A DNA stretch of 64,000 nt from Branchipolynoe longqiensis (GCA_030323885.1 CM059196.1:36806481-36870480); one strand, 5' to 3'; positions 23,901 through 38,900 are shown, counted from the first letter of the stretch. The notes: generated by a model from the letters alone, not told the origin. Numbers and translations: made by a program.

Positions 23901-26900
23901 AAGAATAATTATGATTCCACTTTGCATGGCGAGCTTGTGGTATTTTTGTAGATTTTTACCACCCATCACCCATTTGGGCTGTGTATTACTGGAATTCTGG
24001 CAACGGTTTAACTGTCGGGCGATAAGGGTTTACAATTACAGATCCTTTTCTGGAACCTTGGTAAATGTTTATTTACACAGTGTTTATTTCAGAGACAGGT
24101 TCCATTATCTTGGAAGATGTTTGTTAGGTTCCATTATCTTGGAAGATGTTTGTTCGATTATTGGTTCGATGTCACTGTTGTATGTATGCGAGATCAAATG
24201 TAAGCTGTAAATTTTATTAGGTTGCGCTATTGCATTTTCTATGAAGTAACATGGTAAATGAATTTATGGATCGTCATTTATCAGTGTTATGGCACTGGTC
24301 TTCCGACCATGAGTGGTACAGTTGACACGTTTATATTTTGAGTTCGCTTCCTAGCCTGGCACTCGGCATTAATAGGATATGGCAATGGCTGATTAGCTCT
24401 GTGTCCGGATACTGTGACTGAGTGGGATATTGGGTCATAGTGCCCGTGACCTGATTTTCCAGTTGGGCAGCAGCACTATAAAGTCACCATGAGTGCATAC
24501 TGTCACAAGACGGTACCCGTCCTGATGTGACCTTAGGAAGTAAAACTCCAACAACCAACCATTAAATTAAACTTATATAACTATTGGCTTGGAAATTGAC
24601 CTTATCTTATGCGGTAGAAAGAAAGGAGAATTTCAGGTATGGACCAATGTAAAGACTGGACAAATCCTTTGTTACTGGGGGCATTTGAAATGCATCACTT
24701 TTGTTTGAAATTTCAAGATTTTACTTTTTGTCGACCTGGTGTAACCGCTATGATCAATTAATATTATATAGTTTGTTTTTACAAGAATATTCTTGCTACA
24801 GTTTGTATTCGTAAGTATTCTAAATAATGTTTCAGATCTCTTAGAATTATTAGTATTATGTGCTAGAATTACCAAACTATTTAGTACAATTGGTGGTAGT
24901 ACACGGGTGGTCGTGTGGGTTCAGACTAGGTATATAATATTCAAACTAACGGCATTGTTTTGCTTCAACTACCTTCATACACAGAATAGACTAGCAGGGA
25001 TGAAAGATCTCCGCGTTAAAATTTATATTAAAAAAATTATATATATTTTTGTATACAGATTAATGGTAAGCAAAATGCCAAGGAATCTGGATGTATATGA
25101 CATCAATTGGGTAGTTCGAATCCCGTTCTTATTATGTAAAATAGTCAACCCAATCTAGAGGGTGAATCTTTTATCTACGTTCTTATTACCTTAGATGTTG
25201 TTAGAACGTAAACCCCAACAAGAACAAGTTAGATGTGGGCGATAATATTGGCACAACAAGGATAGCTGAAATCTGACTTGTGGCATTTTCCCACAATTCC
25301 ATGACAGTACTAATCCGATGCTATTTGGGGGGGGGGGGGGGGGGGGGTAACCGCCTTTTCGCGGAAATTCGCCGTCGGTGTAATGATCTCAGCTTGCTTT
25401 CCAATTCCAATTGAATGTTAATGGTGCTTTGACGCCCACAATTAGTATAACAATTATGAATGGACGCAATGGTGTGTTGATGCCCACAATTAGTATACAA
25501 TTCCGAATGAATGCTAGTGGTCTGTTGGCGCTTGATTTTGAATGAATGCTAATGGTTCGTTGATGCCCACAATTAGTATATATATAACAATTTTGAATGA
25601 CCGCCAATAGTGCATTGATGCTCACAATTAGTATATAACAATCAGGGATGAAAGATCTCCGCGATTTCGCGGATATCCGGGATTTTTCCTGTAGCTATAA
25701 GTTTATACTAATATGTTGCGCCCTTCCTGATATGACCTTAGATGTTGCCAGGATGTAAAACTCCAACAACCAATCGACTAATACATTATTTCACGCTGCA
25801 GCACCATCAGTGTATACTAATATGTGGTGCAAACGCCGCAGAACTAGCAGCGTATACTACTAATGCCTTCAAACGCCGCAGCACTTGCAGTGTATACTAC
25901 TAGCATGTGCTTCTAACGCCTCAGCACTAGCAGCGTATACTGCTAATACATGCTTCAAAAGGCGCAGCACTATCAGCGTATATCGATATGTATGAAATCC
26001 GACTTCCGGGAATTTTCAGCGATTCCCTGGCAATGCTAAGCCTCTGGCAGAATATCAGCATTTCCACTTTTTTCCCCAGAGACCACCTTCATCCCATAAC
26101 AATTCTGAATGAACGCTAATGGTGCATTCACACCCCCGATTAGTATATAACAATTCTGAATGAACGCTAATGGTGCATTCACGCCCCCGATTAGTATATA
26201 ACAATTCTGAATGAACGCTAATGGTGATTGTGATAGGGGCCTTGGGCCCACCATGTTTTAACATGATCCACTGTGATGAAGCATACCCAATGTTGTTGAA
26301 CTAAAACACCGACTTGGGCTTACAAGTCATTCTGCTAATGCCACGGCGACTATACAAGCCGACACTTGGCTTCATGGGGTATTAAATGACTGACATCCAT
26401 TCATTAGCATAATAGCGAGATCAGGGGAGCGGGACGTAGCTCAGGCGGTAGCGTGTCCACCTGTGAAGCTGTTGCTCATCGGATCGATCCTTCTCAGTGG
26501 ACCCAGTTTGGGCTAATTTCCGTTCCAACCAGTGGTCGACAACTGGTTCATCAAAGGCTGTGGTAGGTGCTGTCCTGTCTGTGGGAAACTTAGTGCATAT
26601 AAAAGACCCTTGCTGGTTATCTAAAAGAATAGTCTATGTGGTGGCAGTGGGTTTCCTCCAATGAAATATGTCAGAGTGACCGCATGTTTGACGTCCAATA
26701 GCCGATAATACGAAAATCGATGCGCTTGAGAGGCATCATTAGATAAAACAAGCTTTTCTAATAGTAAGGTCAAGGGCTGACAACTGGAACTCGCACCAAT
26801 GGCATTTTGACCTGGAGACAGACTCAGTGACATGTGATATGTTAGCTTCAGTATGTAGCTATTCCTAATTGTATTGTTTCCTGATTTTGCATGGTGTTGT

Positions 26901-29900
26901 CACCCACGCCTTTGCATGCATCTTCTTTCTCCCTTTTCTTTTAATTTAAAAAATAAAAGAGCTTTGCCAACTTGATCACCTGTGATCACGCCTGTTGCTG
27001 CTGCTACTGCTTCTCCCCACTCTGTCGTTTAGTAGTTTATTTTTTATTTACTACGTGTTTTCATTGTGTATGGTTTGTAGGCGCGGCACAAGAGTCACTA
27101 TCCGGAATGTGCCATCACTAGTGGCTAAGGACGATATAGAGAGGCTAGTCGCCACATTTGGGTCGATCCAGAAGTGTGACATAGGTAGGATACATCAGAT
27201 TGCCATGGAAACACATTTCTCTTGCACCGAACTCACTATTACCCATCATCAAAACTGCATCAACTGTAGTGATATGCTCTTCGATTATTGATGTATCCAG
27301 GCCGGAAGATCCGGAAGACATGGAAAGCGCTGGGGGGAAAACCCCCAAGGACTACGTAATGATAATAAAGAACTTTAATTGACATCATACCTAGCATATG
27401 TTTAAAGTTTCAAACAACGCTAGGTGAACAGAGAGGAAATATGTAGTGGGGTCATTGGTATTGATCCAAATATTTCTCTGCGAATAAAGCAAAAGAAGAA
27501 AAACAATAGCAACTGTATGACCAAATTGAACTAGACGTGCGATACGCTGAGGTTTGGCTGCTTGCAGGTTGGCTGTTTATCAGAGCTAAAGCTGTGGTAA
27601 ACTTTGTGTTTCAGTGGGCAGTAGTGTGGAGACCTCAGTCAGTGTGGCATATGAAACTCCAGAACAAGCACAAGAGTAAGTACTCACATGGGCCTAACTT
27701 AACGTACAATAACTGCGATGGGGTGAAAGTAAATTAATTAAACCCCACCATTGTAACCCGGGTGTTATAGCCTAGGGTTTATTTAGTTTATATTTAAAAT
27801 TTGACTAATGATTGTGTGCCACTAGAGGCCCTTTACCACCGTGATCGAGGGTAGGGCGACACTAGCCGAGTGCACCAATACTTCACACACGGTACTGTAG
27901 ATATTAAGCAGGTCTTAATTACCTCAGGCGAAAAGACCCGATTTTCAGTGGTACTGGTTCGAACCCGGGGAGCGGGACGTAGCTCAGGCAGTAGTGTCCA
28001 CCTGTGATGGTGTGGATCATCCGATTGATCCCGCTCAGTGGACCATTTGCCGTTTGGGCTATTTTCCGTTCCAACCGGTGGTCCTCAACTGGTTCAGCAA
28101 CGGCTGTGGTATGTGCTGTCCTGTCTGTGGGAAAGTGCATATAAAAGAACCCTTGCTGCTTATTGGAAAGAGTAGCCTATGTGGCGGCAATGGGTTTCCT
28201 CCAAAGAAATATATGTCAGAATGACCATATGTTTGATGTCCGATAGCCGATGATAAAAATCCATGTGCTCTAGAGGCGTGATTAAACAAAACAAGCTCTT
28301 GTTTTTGCTTCGAACCCTGCACTTGGACAACTTTTAATATATTCATAACCATACCCATACCCATACCCATAGGACTCCTGAAAGCTGAAGAAAATAATGC
28401 ACATTTACCAACATGGACAAGAACGACAGAGAACATAATTTCTAGTGTTTGCACATTTGTTCTATTATGTTCTGGTTAATTAATGCCTGGTTTTATCACA
28501 GCATAATCTGGAACCTTTGGGCATGTCTGCCCAGGTGGTATCTCACGGAGTTGGAAGAGTAGGCAGTGGCTGCAGGGCGGCATGATTAGTGAGGAGTAGC
28601 ACTAGTATTAGTCTGTATCCCAGTCACACTATCCTTGCGACCACAAAAACAGGTGGTCCCAAAATGGTCGCAAGGATGTTGCAGCTGCCGCACCAAAATC
28701 CTTCCGACCAAAATGGTCACTGACCATTTTCATAGCTTGGTGACCGGTCGGTGTTTTGGTCTCAAAGTGGTCACAATTCGTAGTGTGACTGGGGCTTTCT
28801 GGGACAGCTTGTGGTAGGTTTTGCTGACTGGTTACATATGTTCAAACAGGGGAGTAGCATTGCGCACAGCGGCTCCCAGCTGTCCACACACACAACACAG
28901 GCAGAGCTGGTCAGTTTGGGATGGCAGTATGCAGTGAGCATTTTTTTTTATATGGCTGAAATAGAGCTCTCCGATGATGACCTAGAAGTAGTGCAAATTA
29001 CTCATTTTGGAAGCACCGTTGGGCTTCCTTCTAAACTTTTATATATATAAATATTTTTGTGTGGTTTGGTGTGGCCCTGTGTGTGTAGATAAATAATGAT
29101 AGGGAGCGTACATATATGGTTAAGAACCGGTGCATATGGTGTACAATGATAAGGAGATGAAAAGGAAATGAAAAGCGCAGTCTTGTAAGCTATGTCATGT
29201 TAATTTGTATTAATATATTTCTATTTGTGTCCTTTTATTTATAAAGGCTGTCGCAGCTGATTTAATATGATATGGGGATTTCCGGTGTTATTTTGTCCTC
29301 CACACGGATTCCCATTTCTTTTGTGAAAATTAGGTTATTTTTGTTAAACATGTAAATCTGTGGAGAAAATTTGGTAATCGGATACCCTCCAGTGAGGGAT
29401 TGTCTGAAGTTTTTCTTTGTTGGAAGTTTAGTTTGTCAATTCCTTTCGATCCCTGAATGTTAGATTTGAGAAGCCAGAAAATTGTTGACTTACTTTCCTG
29501 TTGCTCGCTGCCTCCAGCAACTCTATTCTTTAGGTATTTTTGCGACGAGCCTGCATTCAATGGTCTCTGCTTCAACCAGTCTTGTAACCGGGTTTAATGT
29601 TTCCGATATAAAGTTACGGTGGTAGCCATGGCTATAAACAAATCTCATATATATATATGTGTGTGTTTATTTATACCTGGTAAAACTCAAATGCCTTGGT
29701 CTTAGTTGTCCATATATTGTAATGTCCATCTATTGTAACGTATTGTATTCTACGTTGGCAGTCGACCAGCGGGGATGGCCGAATGAGTTTGAGTGTCCGT
29801 CTCCTGTTTTGGGTGGTCGGGGGATCCAAACAAATAAGTTTGTGGGTTTGAACCCTGGTCGAGTCAAACCAATGACTTAAAAATTGATACTTGTCGCTTA

Positions 29901-32900
29901 ATAGCCTGGTGCTCGTCATTATTAGGATATGGCAAGGACTGGTTGGCTCAGTGTCAGGGTAATGTGACTGAGTGGGATATTAGGTCATGGTGCTGGTGGC
30001 CTGGTCTCCCAGTGGGGCAGCACTACGAAGTCGCCATGAGTGTGCACTGTCACAAGTCGGTGCCCGTCCTGATATGATCTCAGCTGTTGCTAGGACGTAC
30101 AACAACAAACAAACAAACAAAATGGTGGGGGTTAAAAAAAGATTGATGTACCAATGCCATGACAGAAGGATGCGTTGATCTATTGTAAACTGTTATGCAT
30201 TATTCAGACCGTTATTGTATTCCAGACGAGATGCTGTAATGTGTTACCTTATGTAGAATCCTCACAATTGTGCTGACATGACAGCCAGGCTGGTTTTGAT
30301 TGAATTTTAAGTAAATGGGCCAGGATGGTCGAATGAGTTGAGCGTCCGTCTCCCGCTTTGGTAGACCAGGCAGGATGGCCGAATGAATTGAGCGTCCGTC
30401 TCCTGTTTTGGGAGATTTGGGGATCCAAACCCATTGGTTTGTGGGTTTGAACCCTGGTCGAGTCAAACCGATGACTTAAAACTTGATACCGGTAGCTTCC
30501 TAGCCAGTTGCTTTGGATTATCAGGATAGGGCATGAACTGCTTGGCTTAGTCTGATGATAATGTGACTGAGTGGGATATCAGCTCATGGTGGTGGCGGTG
30601 TGGTCTTCCACTAGGGCAGCACTCGAAAGCCACCATGAGTCTGCACTGTCACAAGTTGGTACCTGTCCTGATGACCTTAAATTTTGCCGGGATGTAAAAC
30701 TCAAACAAACAAACAACCACTAATACTAATCTACTGCTTCAGGTATTTAAAACATTCTTCAACGCTGCTTTTCATGAACACTAATTGCACAACTGTACCA
30801 ACCCTCCTTCCTGTCCTGGTATGACCTTATATATTGCAAGGACGTATATATATATATACGTGAATATAAGTTGAGGGCTATCTTTGAAGGAAATATCTGT
30901 AATGGGGACCTTTCATGAGCCATTTCTCTCGCTATACACTTGGTGGCAGCACTCGTTCCCGGTCCAACTCGGCCATCATGGTTGGATAGAAGGGTGTAGG
31001 TGTGTGTGCTGGGGGTGTAGTTATGTGTGTGGTGGGGGTGGTGGTGTGTGCTGGGGGTGTGGGTGTGTGTGCTGGGGGTTTAGGGATGTGGTGGCGGTGT
31101 AGGTGGGTGTGTGTGGTCAGGGTTTAGGTGTGTGTGGTGGTGTAGGTGTGTGGTGGGGTTGTAGGGGTGTGTGGTGGGGTTGTAGGGGTGTGTGGTGAGG
31201 GTGTAGATGTGTGTGGTGGGGGTGTAGGTGTGTGGTGGAGGCTTATGTGTGGGGTGGAGGTTTAGGTGTGTGGTGGGGGTGTAAGGGGTATTGGTTGTGG
31301 GGTGAAGGGGGGGTATTGGGGTGTGTGGTGGGGGTTTAGGGCTGTGGTGGGGGTGTAGGTGTGTGGTGGGGGTTTAAGGATGCTAAAGATTGTGAGGTGC
31401 CGCTCTGCAAGACACCCCTACACCTCCACCACAAACCACCTACACCCCCACCACACACACCGTCAATTCCCACCACACACACATACACCCCCACCACATC
31501 CATACACCCCGACCACATCCCTAAGCCCCCACCACACCCGTACATCACATCACACCCAACCACATCAACCCCACCCCACCATACCTACTCAACAGACACT
31601 CCTACCACACATCCCTAAATCCCCATACACCCCCACCACACACACCAAAATCCTCACCACACCCACAACACAAACATACGCCCCCACCACCCACCTACCA
31701 AACCCACCTACACCCTAACCACACCCATGAAACCATACCCACTCACCACACACCCCTAAATCCACACCACACACCCCTAAATCCACACACACACACACCA
31801 CACACACCAAAATCGTCACCACACCCCTACACCTCCACCACACAAACATACGCCCCCACCACACACCCACGGTAGGCATCTACACCCCAACCACACCCAC
31901 CCCACCATAAACACTCACCATCAGGGATGAAAGATTTCTGCGGTTTCGCGGATTTCCGGGATTGTTTATTTTCACCGATTAATGTTGAAAAATATTTCTT
32001 TAAATGGGATTTATATGACACCAGTTGGGTGGTTCGAATACTTTTCTTATATGACCTTAGATGTAGCTAGAACATTGAATCTAAACAAGAAAGTGTTTGG
32101 TATGGGCGATAATGCAATCACAACAAGGCTAGTTGAAATCTGACTTCCGGTATTTTTCCGTGATTCCCTGACAATGCTAAACCTATGGGAGAATATCCGC
32201 ATTTCCGTTTTTTTCCCCGGAGACTACTTTCATCCTTACACCAGAGCATACAGAGACGGGCATGGTGCGCCATCTGACGAGAGAGTCATGCAAACTGAAA
32301 CGTCCCCATTAGGCCTAACCCAACTATAGGTCGAGCTTCAGCAGCTCAAGTCATTGTCAAAGGAAGCCGATATCCTTGACTTATATTCGAGTATATACGG
32401 TAGCTGTTGCTAGGATGTACAACCTCCAACAAACAAACCTTTCTTCGAAAAAGAACGCCCTGATAAATACACTGATCTAACATGGTTCCTTTGTGGTTTT
32501 TATTTATTTATTAAAAAGAGAAATAGTGGTTTTGAATTTTTCAGAGTGGGTGTTGGGCCGGGCGGGGAGAAAGAGCAATTTCTTGGGAGAATTTGTCTTG
32601 ATTTGAGTGATTATTACACTCGTGGTGTGTTGATTTAAACGAACATGGCTGTGGAAGTAACTACTCTTAGACCTGTATGTACATACCATTTCAGAATTAT
32701 AGCCACAAGTGTACTCCATGCATGGATAGGGATTTTCTGGGGCAGGGCAGGGCGGATTTACATGGTGTTTTTTTGTGTGTTCCCCCCCCCCCCCCACACA
32801 CACACACACACCCCTAAATCCACACCCACCCCACCATACACACTCACCACACAACAGAGCATAGAGAAACGGGCATGGTGCGCCATCTGACGAGAGAGTC

Positions 32901-35900
32901 ATACAAAATGAAATGTCCCCATGAGGCCTAACCTGACTATAGGTCGAGCTTCAGCAGCTCCAGTCATTGTCAACGGAAGCCGATATCGGGCAATGTTCGA
33001 TGTCTAAGGACATTTACAACTATCTATCTTGTTGATTTTAAATAAAAAATGTTACATTTGATTTTATTCAAACCTTTTTCTGGTGGGGCATGCCGGTATG
33101 GTATCTGTGCTGACAACTTTTGTTATTTTCGGTGTGTAAATGTGTTTCGTTGCGTATTCCTATCGCTCAGCGGTGTCTGTCAGAAAGGGCTCCCTCGGGG
33201 GGGGGGGGGTATCGTGAGTATAAGACAACTTCAAAATATATTTATTTGGTGGTAAATTTCCTTGACTTATATTCGAGTATATATGGTAGCTGTTGCTAGG
33301 ATGTACAACCTCCAACAAACAAACCTTTCTTCGAAAAAGAACGCCTTGATAATACACCTTCACCCCATCCGCTTTTCTTCCTAGCGATCTAACAAGGTTC
33401 CTTAGTGGTTTTGAATTTTTCATGGTGGCTGTTGGGCCGGGTGGGGAGGAGGAGCAATTTCTTGGGAGAATTTGTCGTGATTTGAATGATTATTACACTC
33501 GTGGTGTGTTGATTTAAACGAACATGGCTGTGGAAGTAACTACTCTTAGACCTGTATGTACCATTTCAAAATTATAGCAACAAGTGTACTCCATGCATGG
33601 ATAGGGATTTTCTGGGGTGGGGGAAGGGTGTATTTACATGTTGTTTTTTTGTGTTTCCCCCCCCCCCACACACACACACACACACACACACACATTTGGG
33701 TCATTTTAAAACAAATATTTTTCTATGTCGGACAGTGTAAGTGAACGATTATGGTTTCAATTGCACTTATGGATTACCTGATTACTGAATGAATAAATTT
33801 CCAAGTCCGCCCCACCCCCACCCCATGTCATCTCTGTCCATAATAGCGCTTCCACTCCCAAAGCGGTTTGTATTATTTTAAGGAAATTGTGAACAGTCCT
33901 TTCCCACAGTGCCAATCCGGTTTTAGATATGTGGTCCCGCTTTCTATCGACAACATGTGAAATCCCGTGCACCAACAACTGCCCTAGTTTCTGTTTTAAA
34001 TGTCAGAAGTCATGGCTGTTGCTGCATTGGTGACTGTCTGGGGGGGGGGGGGTGGCTAGGGCTAGGTTAGATAGTTTATGGTAGACTAGATGGGTGTTTG
34101 TGTGTGTGTGTGTGTGTGTTGATACAATATTAGCTATGATGATAACTTTGTTTCACATATAGCTGTCCTCCCCACCCCCCACACACATTCGCAAATTTAT
34201 TTATTATTCATATGTAATGTTATCATAGCCGGATCAAGTTGAGTCAATATGAGTTATTCCCAATTTGTTATGAGTATAAATCGTAACGTTATACACAAGT
34301 AAAACCATGTGTTATGTAGTGGTTATAGTCTATATCGATGTATTACCTTAGAAGAGTTTGATGTACATCGTGAGTAAGTCGCTTACGCACCATATTTGAC
34401 TAGGCCTAGTGTCGAGGGAGAGCCATGAAGAAGAGGCTGTTTGAAGGTTATATTTAGCTTTTATATAGCTTTTATAACAGTACATGATCGAGCTTTTATA
34501 CCACTCAATGCAGATAATAAATAGCCTAAATATAGCTATCCAAAAACTTGTACTTTGCTTAAATGGATGGATTTTGCTGAAATGGATGGGAGGACAATGT
34601 TGGAATCTTAATGAACCAAACGGGGTGCCCGAATGAGTTTAGCGCTCGACTTCCCTTTTGGTAGGTTGTGTGATTCGAACTCTCCAGTTTGAACGATGGT
34701 TGAGACAACCCAATGACTTACAAATTTATACTTGTCACTACCTAGCTTAGCGCTCAGCGTTACTTGGATAGGGCAAGTGAATAGTGGAATAAGGAAGACC
34801 AATTTTCCACGATTGAATATTTCCCTGCTTAATCAACTAATATACAAATCACAAAAAAAAACCACAAAAACCAACGCCTACTATAATTAATTAATTGTAC
34901 ATGAAATGACATTGTACTGGACACTGCATACACTCATCCCTTACTGACTTCAATGGTTTTCTGTTTAAATTAACATTTTCTCAGAATGGAACAAAATCTT
35001 TGTTTGGATTAGTTTCCCTGACTAGCCAGATGCTCTGCATTAATAGGATAGGGCACAGGCTAGTTTGCTTAGTGTCGGGATAATGTGACTACATGGGATA
35101 TCCAGTCATGGTGCTGGCATCCTGGTCTCCCAGTGGGGTTGCACTATAAGTCGCATTGAATGTGCACTGTCACTAGTCGGTACTCGTCCTGATATGATGT
35201 CTGATATGTTGCTAGGACGTACACTTAGGAAAAGCAACAATTGAAATTATCAACGTATGTCGGAGGTAAAACGGATATATCCTTTTTTGGCAAAAATGTG
35301 TATTTGTATGAGGCAAAAAATATAAAGGAAATCTATTGTGAACGTGAGAATTTAAATTTGGGTTTAATTGGCTCGGTGGAAATTACTTAGCTGTTTAAAA
35401 AAAAAAGTATTCCTCTAACCTAGTTAACAGCGAAAAGGAAGTGTTGATCGTTCAAGGGTGTATGTGATTATATATTCCTCTGGATGCCTTATGTATAAAC
35501 ACTGATAACAATGTGTCAATATTAATTCTACATTTCGTTGTTTGCAGGGCTGTTGAGCAGCTAAACAACTACGAATATCAAGGATCAGTATTGAAGGTTG
35601 GTGGAGACATTTGTTAAATACTTTGTCTTATATTTAAAGTTTTTTTTGTTGGTAAATATGTTTATTCTGCTGAATAAGTCAGTTTAATGGTTGGATTTTG
35701 GCGAATCCTTGCCAAATTTATTCTGTTCTTTGACTCTGTTGTTACTTGATGGCGACATATGCTGGTCAATCATAGAAACATCTTTAATGTTTCATATCTG
35801 GTCCCTCTGATGAGATATTTTTTATTTAAAGTTGTTCAAATTCGTGGCTGTTGGGTTTGTAACCACACCATCATGGCCTCACATACATTAACTGTGAGTA

Positions 35901-38900
35901 AATTAGTTTTTGTCCTAGGAATGGATGATGATGGGTTCTGGAATCGTTGTTTATTTTGTTTGTAAATTGTTTGCTAACAACTTCAGCGGAAGCATCCTAT
36001 CAGATTAAAGGTTCAAAGCTGGTAATCTGCCATGAGGTGACGGTGACTTCTTGAAATAGGATGTATATTTGTCAAATAGAAATATTAAAGTTGCATAGTC
36101 CAATGGTTTTCAATGTCTACCATCTTTCTGAGATAAATATATTAAAATGATTGTTATAATATATATTACTTTAGTTTGAAATAACTTTTATCTTAAATGG
36201 CTAAGTTTTGAAATATTTAAACTGCAAATATGTCCAATTAGTTTTGGCAAACATGCCAAAATAGGCTTCAGCAGTAACAGGTTCTATTAAATTGACTCCA
36301 TATTCCATTCTTTGCTTAAGAAGTGCATCATTATCTAACTTAGATATGTAGAATCAATTCTAGATCATTGTTTTTGGTTTTGAAAATTTGATGCTTCATC
36401 GGACTATACAACTTTAAGCAAATGCAAAATTGCAGACAATTGCAAATGTCAAATAACGTGTGGTGGTGATGCTGTATGGGGTGATTTGTTTCCACGGGCC
36501 TCCATGGTGACCGGAGATTGCTGCGTTTGTTGCAGGTCGACTTCATGAACAATGGACGCCCCAACCGGAACAGGCCTCAAAATTCAGGCACAGGCAACAA
36601 CCGTGGCACTGGATACCCCCTCAGGTGTGTACTAGTGCCGAGCAGGCACTCTCCAAAATATCAGCCGTCCTGATATGTTGCCAGGACGCAAAACTCCCAA
36701 CAACCAACCAAAATATCAGTGTTTTTGTAATGGGGCATTTTCTCTGCTTAAGGCGATGCAGCTAGGAGTAATATGTATGACAATCAAAGCATGTAAGATG
36801 AATATTAATATTGATGATATTTCTCTTTTTCGCCAATTTCCACGATGTTCTGCAACAATACAGACAGCCTCTCGTAGACATATCAGTTCCCGAAAGATTT
36901 CCTGATGTTTTGTGTGGGTTTTTTTGTCAGACAGCTTTCTTCCCTGACTAATAGATTATCAGATAATCGAGCAGAATCCCTACATTCGATTCTGCAATTA
37001 CTTTGAGAAAAACAATCCTGATGATTCTGACTGATTTGTGACGTATTTGTTTACAAACCAAAAAAAAACCATGTGGTCTCTGGCGAAACATTTAAAGGGG
37101 AAAAATGTGTGGGAATTGTTCTGATGATAATCTCTAGCATGTGTCTCTGTCGGTTAGCCTTTATTACAAGAGTACCATCGTGGGGTGGAGGGGGGTTGCT
37201 GTGTCTTCGGTTAGGGTTTCTGATAAGTGGTGCCAATTGTGACAATATCAACGCGTAAACTTTTTCTTCAGTGGTTCACACAATTCCACCACAACAGAGT
37301 GCTCTTCTGACACATTATTCCATCACCACAGAGTGCTCTTCTGACACGTTATTCCATCACCACAGAGTGCTCTCTTGACACATTATTCCATCACCACACA
37401 GCACTCTTCTGACACGTTATTGCGTCACCACACACTGCTCTTCTGACACATTATTCCATCCCCACACAGGGCTCTTCTGACACGGTATTCCATCACCACA
37501 CAGTGCTCTACTGACACGTTATTCCGTCACCACACAGTGCTCTTCTGACACGTTATTCCATCACCACACAGTGCTCTTCTGACACGTTATTCCATCACCA
37601 CACAGTGCTCTTCTGACACGTTATTCCATCACCACACAGTGCTCTTCTGACACGTTATTCCATCACCACACAGTACTCTTCTGACACATTATTCCATCAC
37701 CACACAGTGCTCTTCTGATACGTTAATCCATCACCACAGTCATTATTGACTATTTCCCATCACCAACCGCCCTCTGTTGCCAGTGCAGGAACTAATGTAT
37801 TGGGAAGCAGCTCACTCTAAGAGAAAGGTTTATTGATTAGCCTGCTGGCACTGAAACATATCTTAATTGACAATAGATAACAATAGTCGGTAAAAATCTG
37901 TATCCTACGTGTTCTTGGGATCGTCTTACAAAAGGCCAGTGTATGCAATCATACTGTCGTAAGGGGTGATGAAAATGGGTAATATTGCGCCTACAGGCCC
38001 AGTCACACCTTAGCGGACTGGGGTACCAGACACTGTCCGGTGAAATACGGCAATGTCCGGTGTGGCAGTAAATCGCAAACCCCTGGAAATTGCACACCCC
38101 AGGGTTTGCGATTTACTAGGAAATCACAAACCCCCCCTGGAAATCGCAAACCCCCCTGTGTTTTGTAGCATTTATCACCACAAGCATAGCAGCTACAGAC
38201 ATGTTTGATTTGGAACTTCTACCAGATCTGGGGGATAAAATGGATTCAAGGAGGTTCAAGATGGATTATTTTATTAGTTTTGATGTCCTGGGCCGTAATC
38301 GATTGATAAGGTTAGGGTTCTGGATTTATATTAATTTTGAATAAAACTAACGTTTCGCACTGCGCGGACAGGTGTCACAGGCAAACTCAATGGCCGTGAG
38401 CAATCTTCTTACAGAAAAAGTGAAATATCTCTAAAATCACACCACCTAGAGACAAATCGCTTGGTACACATATAGAAAACATGTTTACCAAGAAGATTAT
38501 ATTAAATTGATACGGTTAGGGTTCTGGATTTCGATTAATTTTGAATAAAACTAACGTTTTGCACTGCGTGTAATCATGCACGTGGGTTTGTTTATCCCGG
38601 GTTTGTTTATCCCGATGACTTCCCATCAACCACCGCGCGCCCGAGATGCTGAACTCGCTTATATATTAAGCCCAAATCTATTCAATGCTATCATATTTAA
38701 CAGAATTACATACGCAATAAGTGAAATTTTATTAAATTAACCCTAAAATCGAAGCGAGATGAATGCTGCCGCCGCAACGGCGGCAATGTTAATATTTTCG
38801 AATCGATGAATGTAAAGTAAACAAATCGTCGCCGCCGCCGAATGGGGGGTTTGCGATCTCCAGGGGGGATATGTGATTTCCTAGGAAATCGCAAACCCCC

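Noticed and set aside
27200..27382. ORF downstream of exon 3 (and its minus-strand overlap)
   Set aside because: It begins after the donor at 27185 and does not continue the RRM2 sequence. Exon 4 at 27615 provides the expected continuation.
31359..31718. Thr/Pro/His-rich ORF
   Set aside because: Translation of the C-rich minisatellite half. No independent evidence of coding.
37290..37735. CRISPR-like array
   Set aside because: Repeats are directly adjacent with no unique spacers, in an animal intron. This is a minisatellite.
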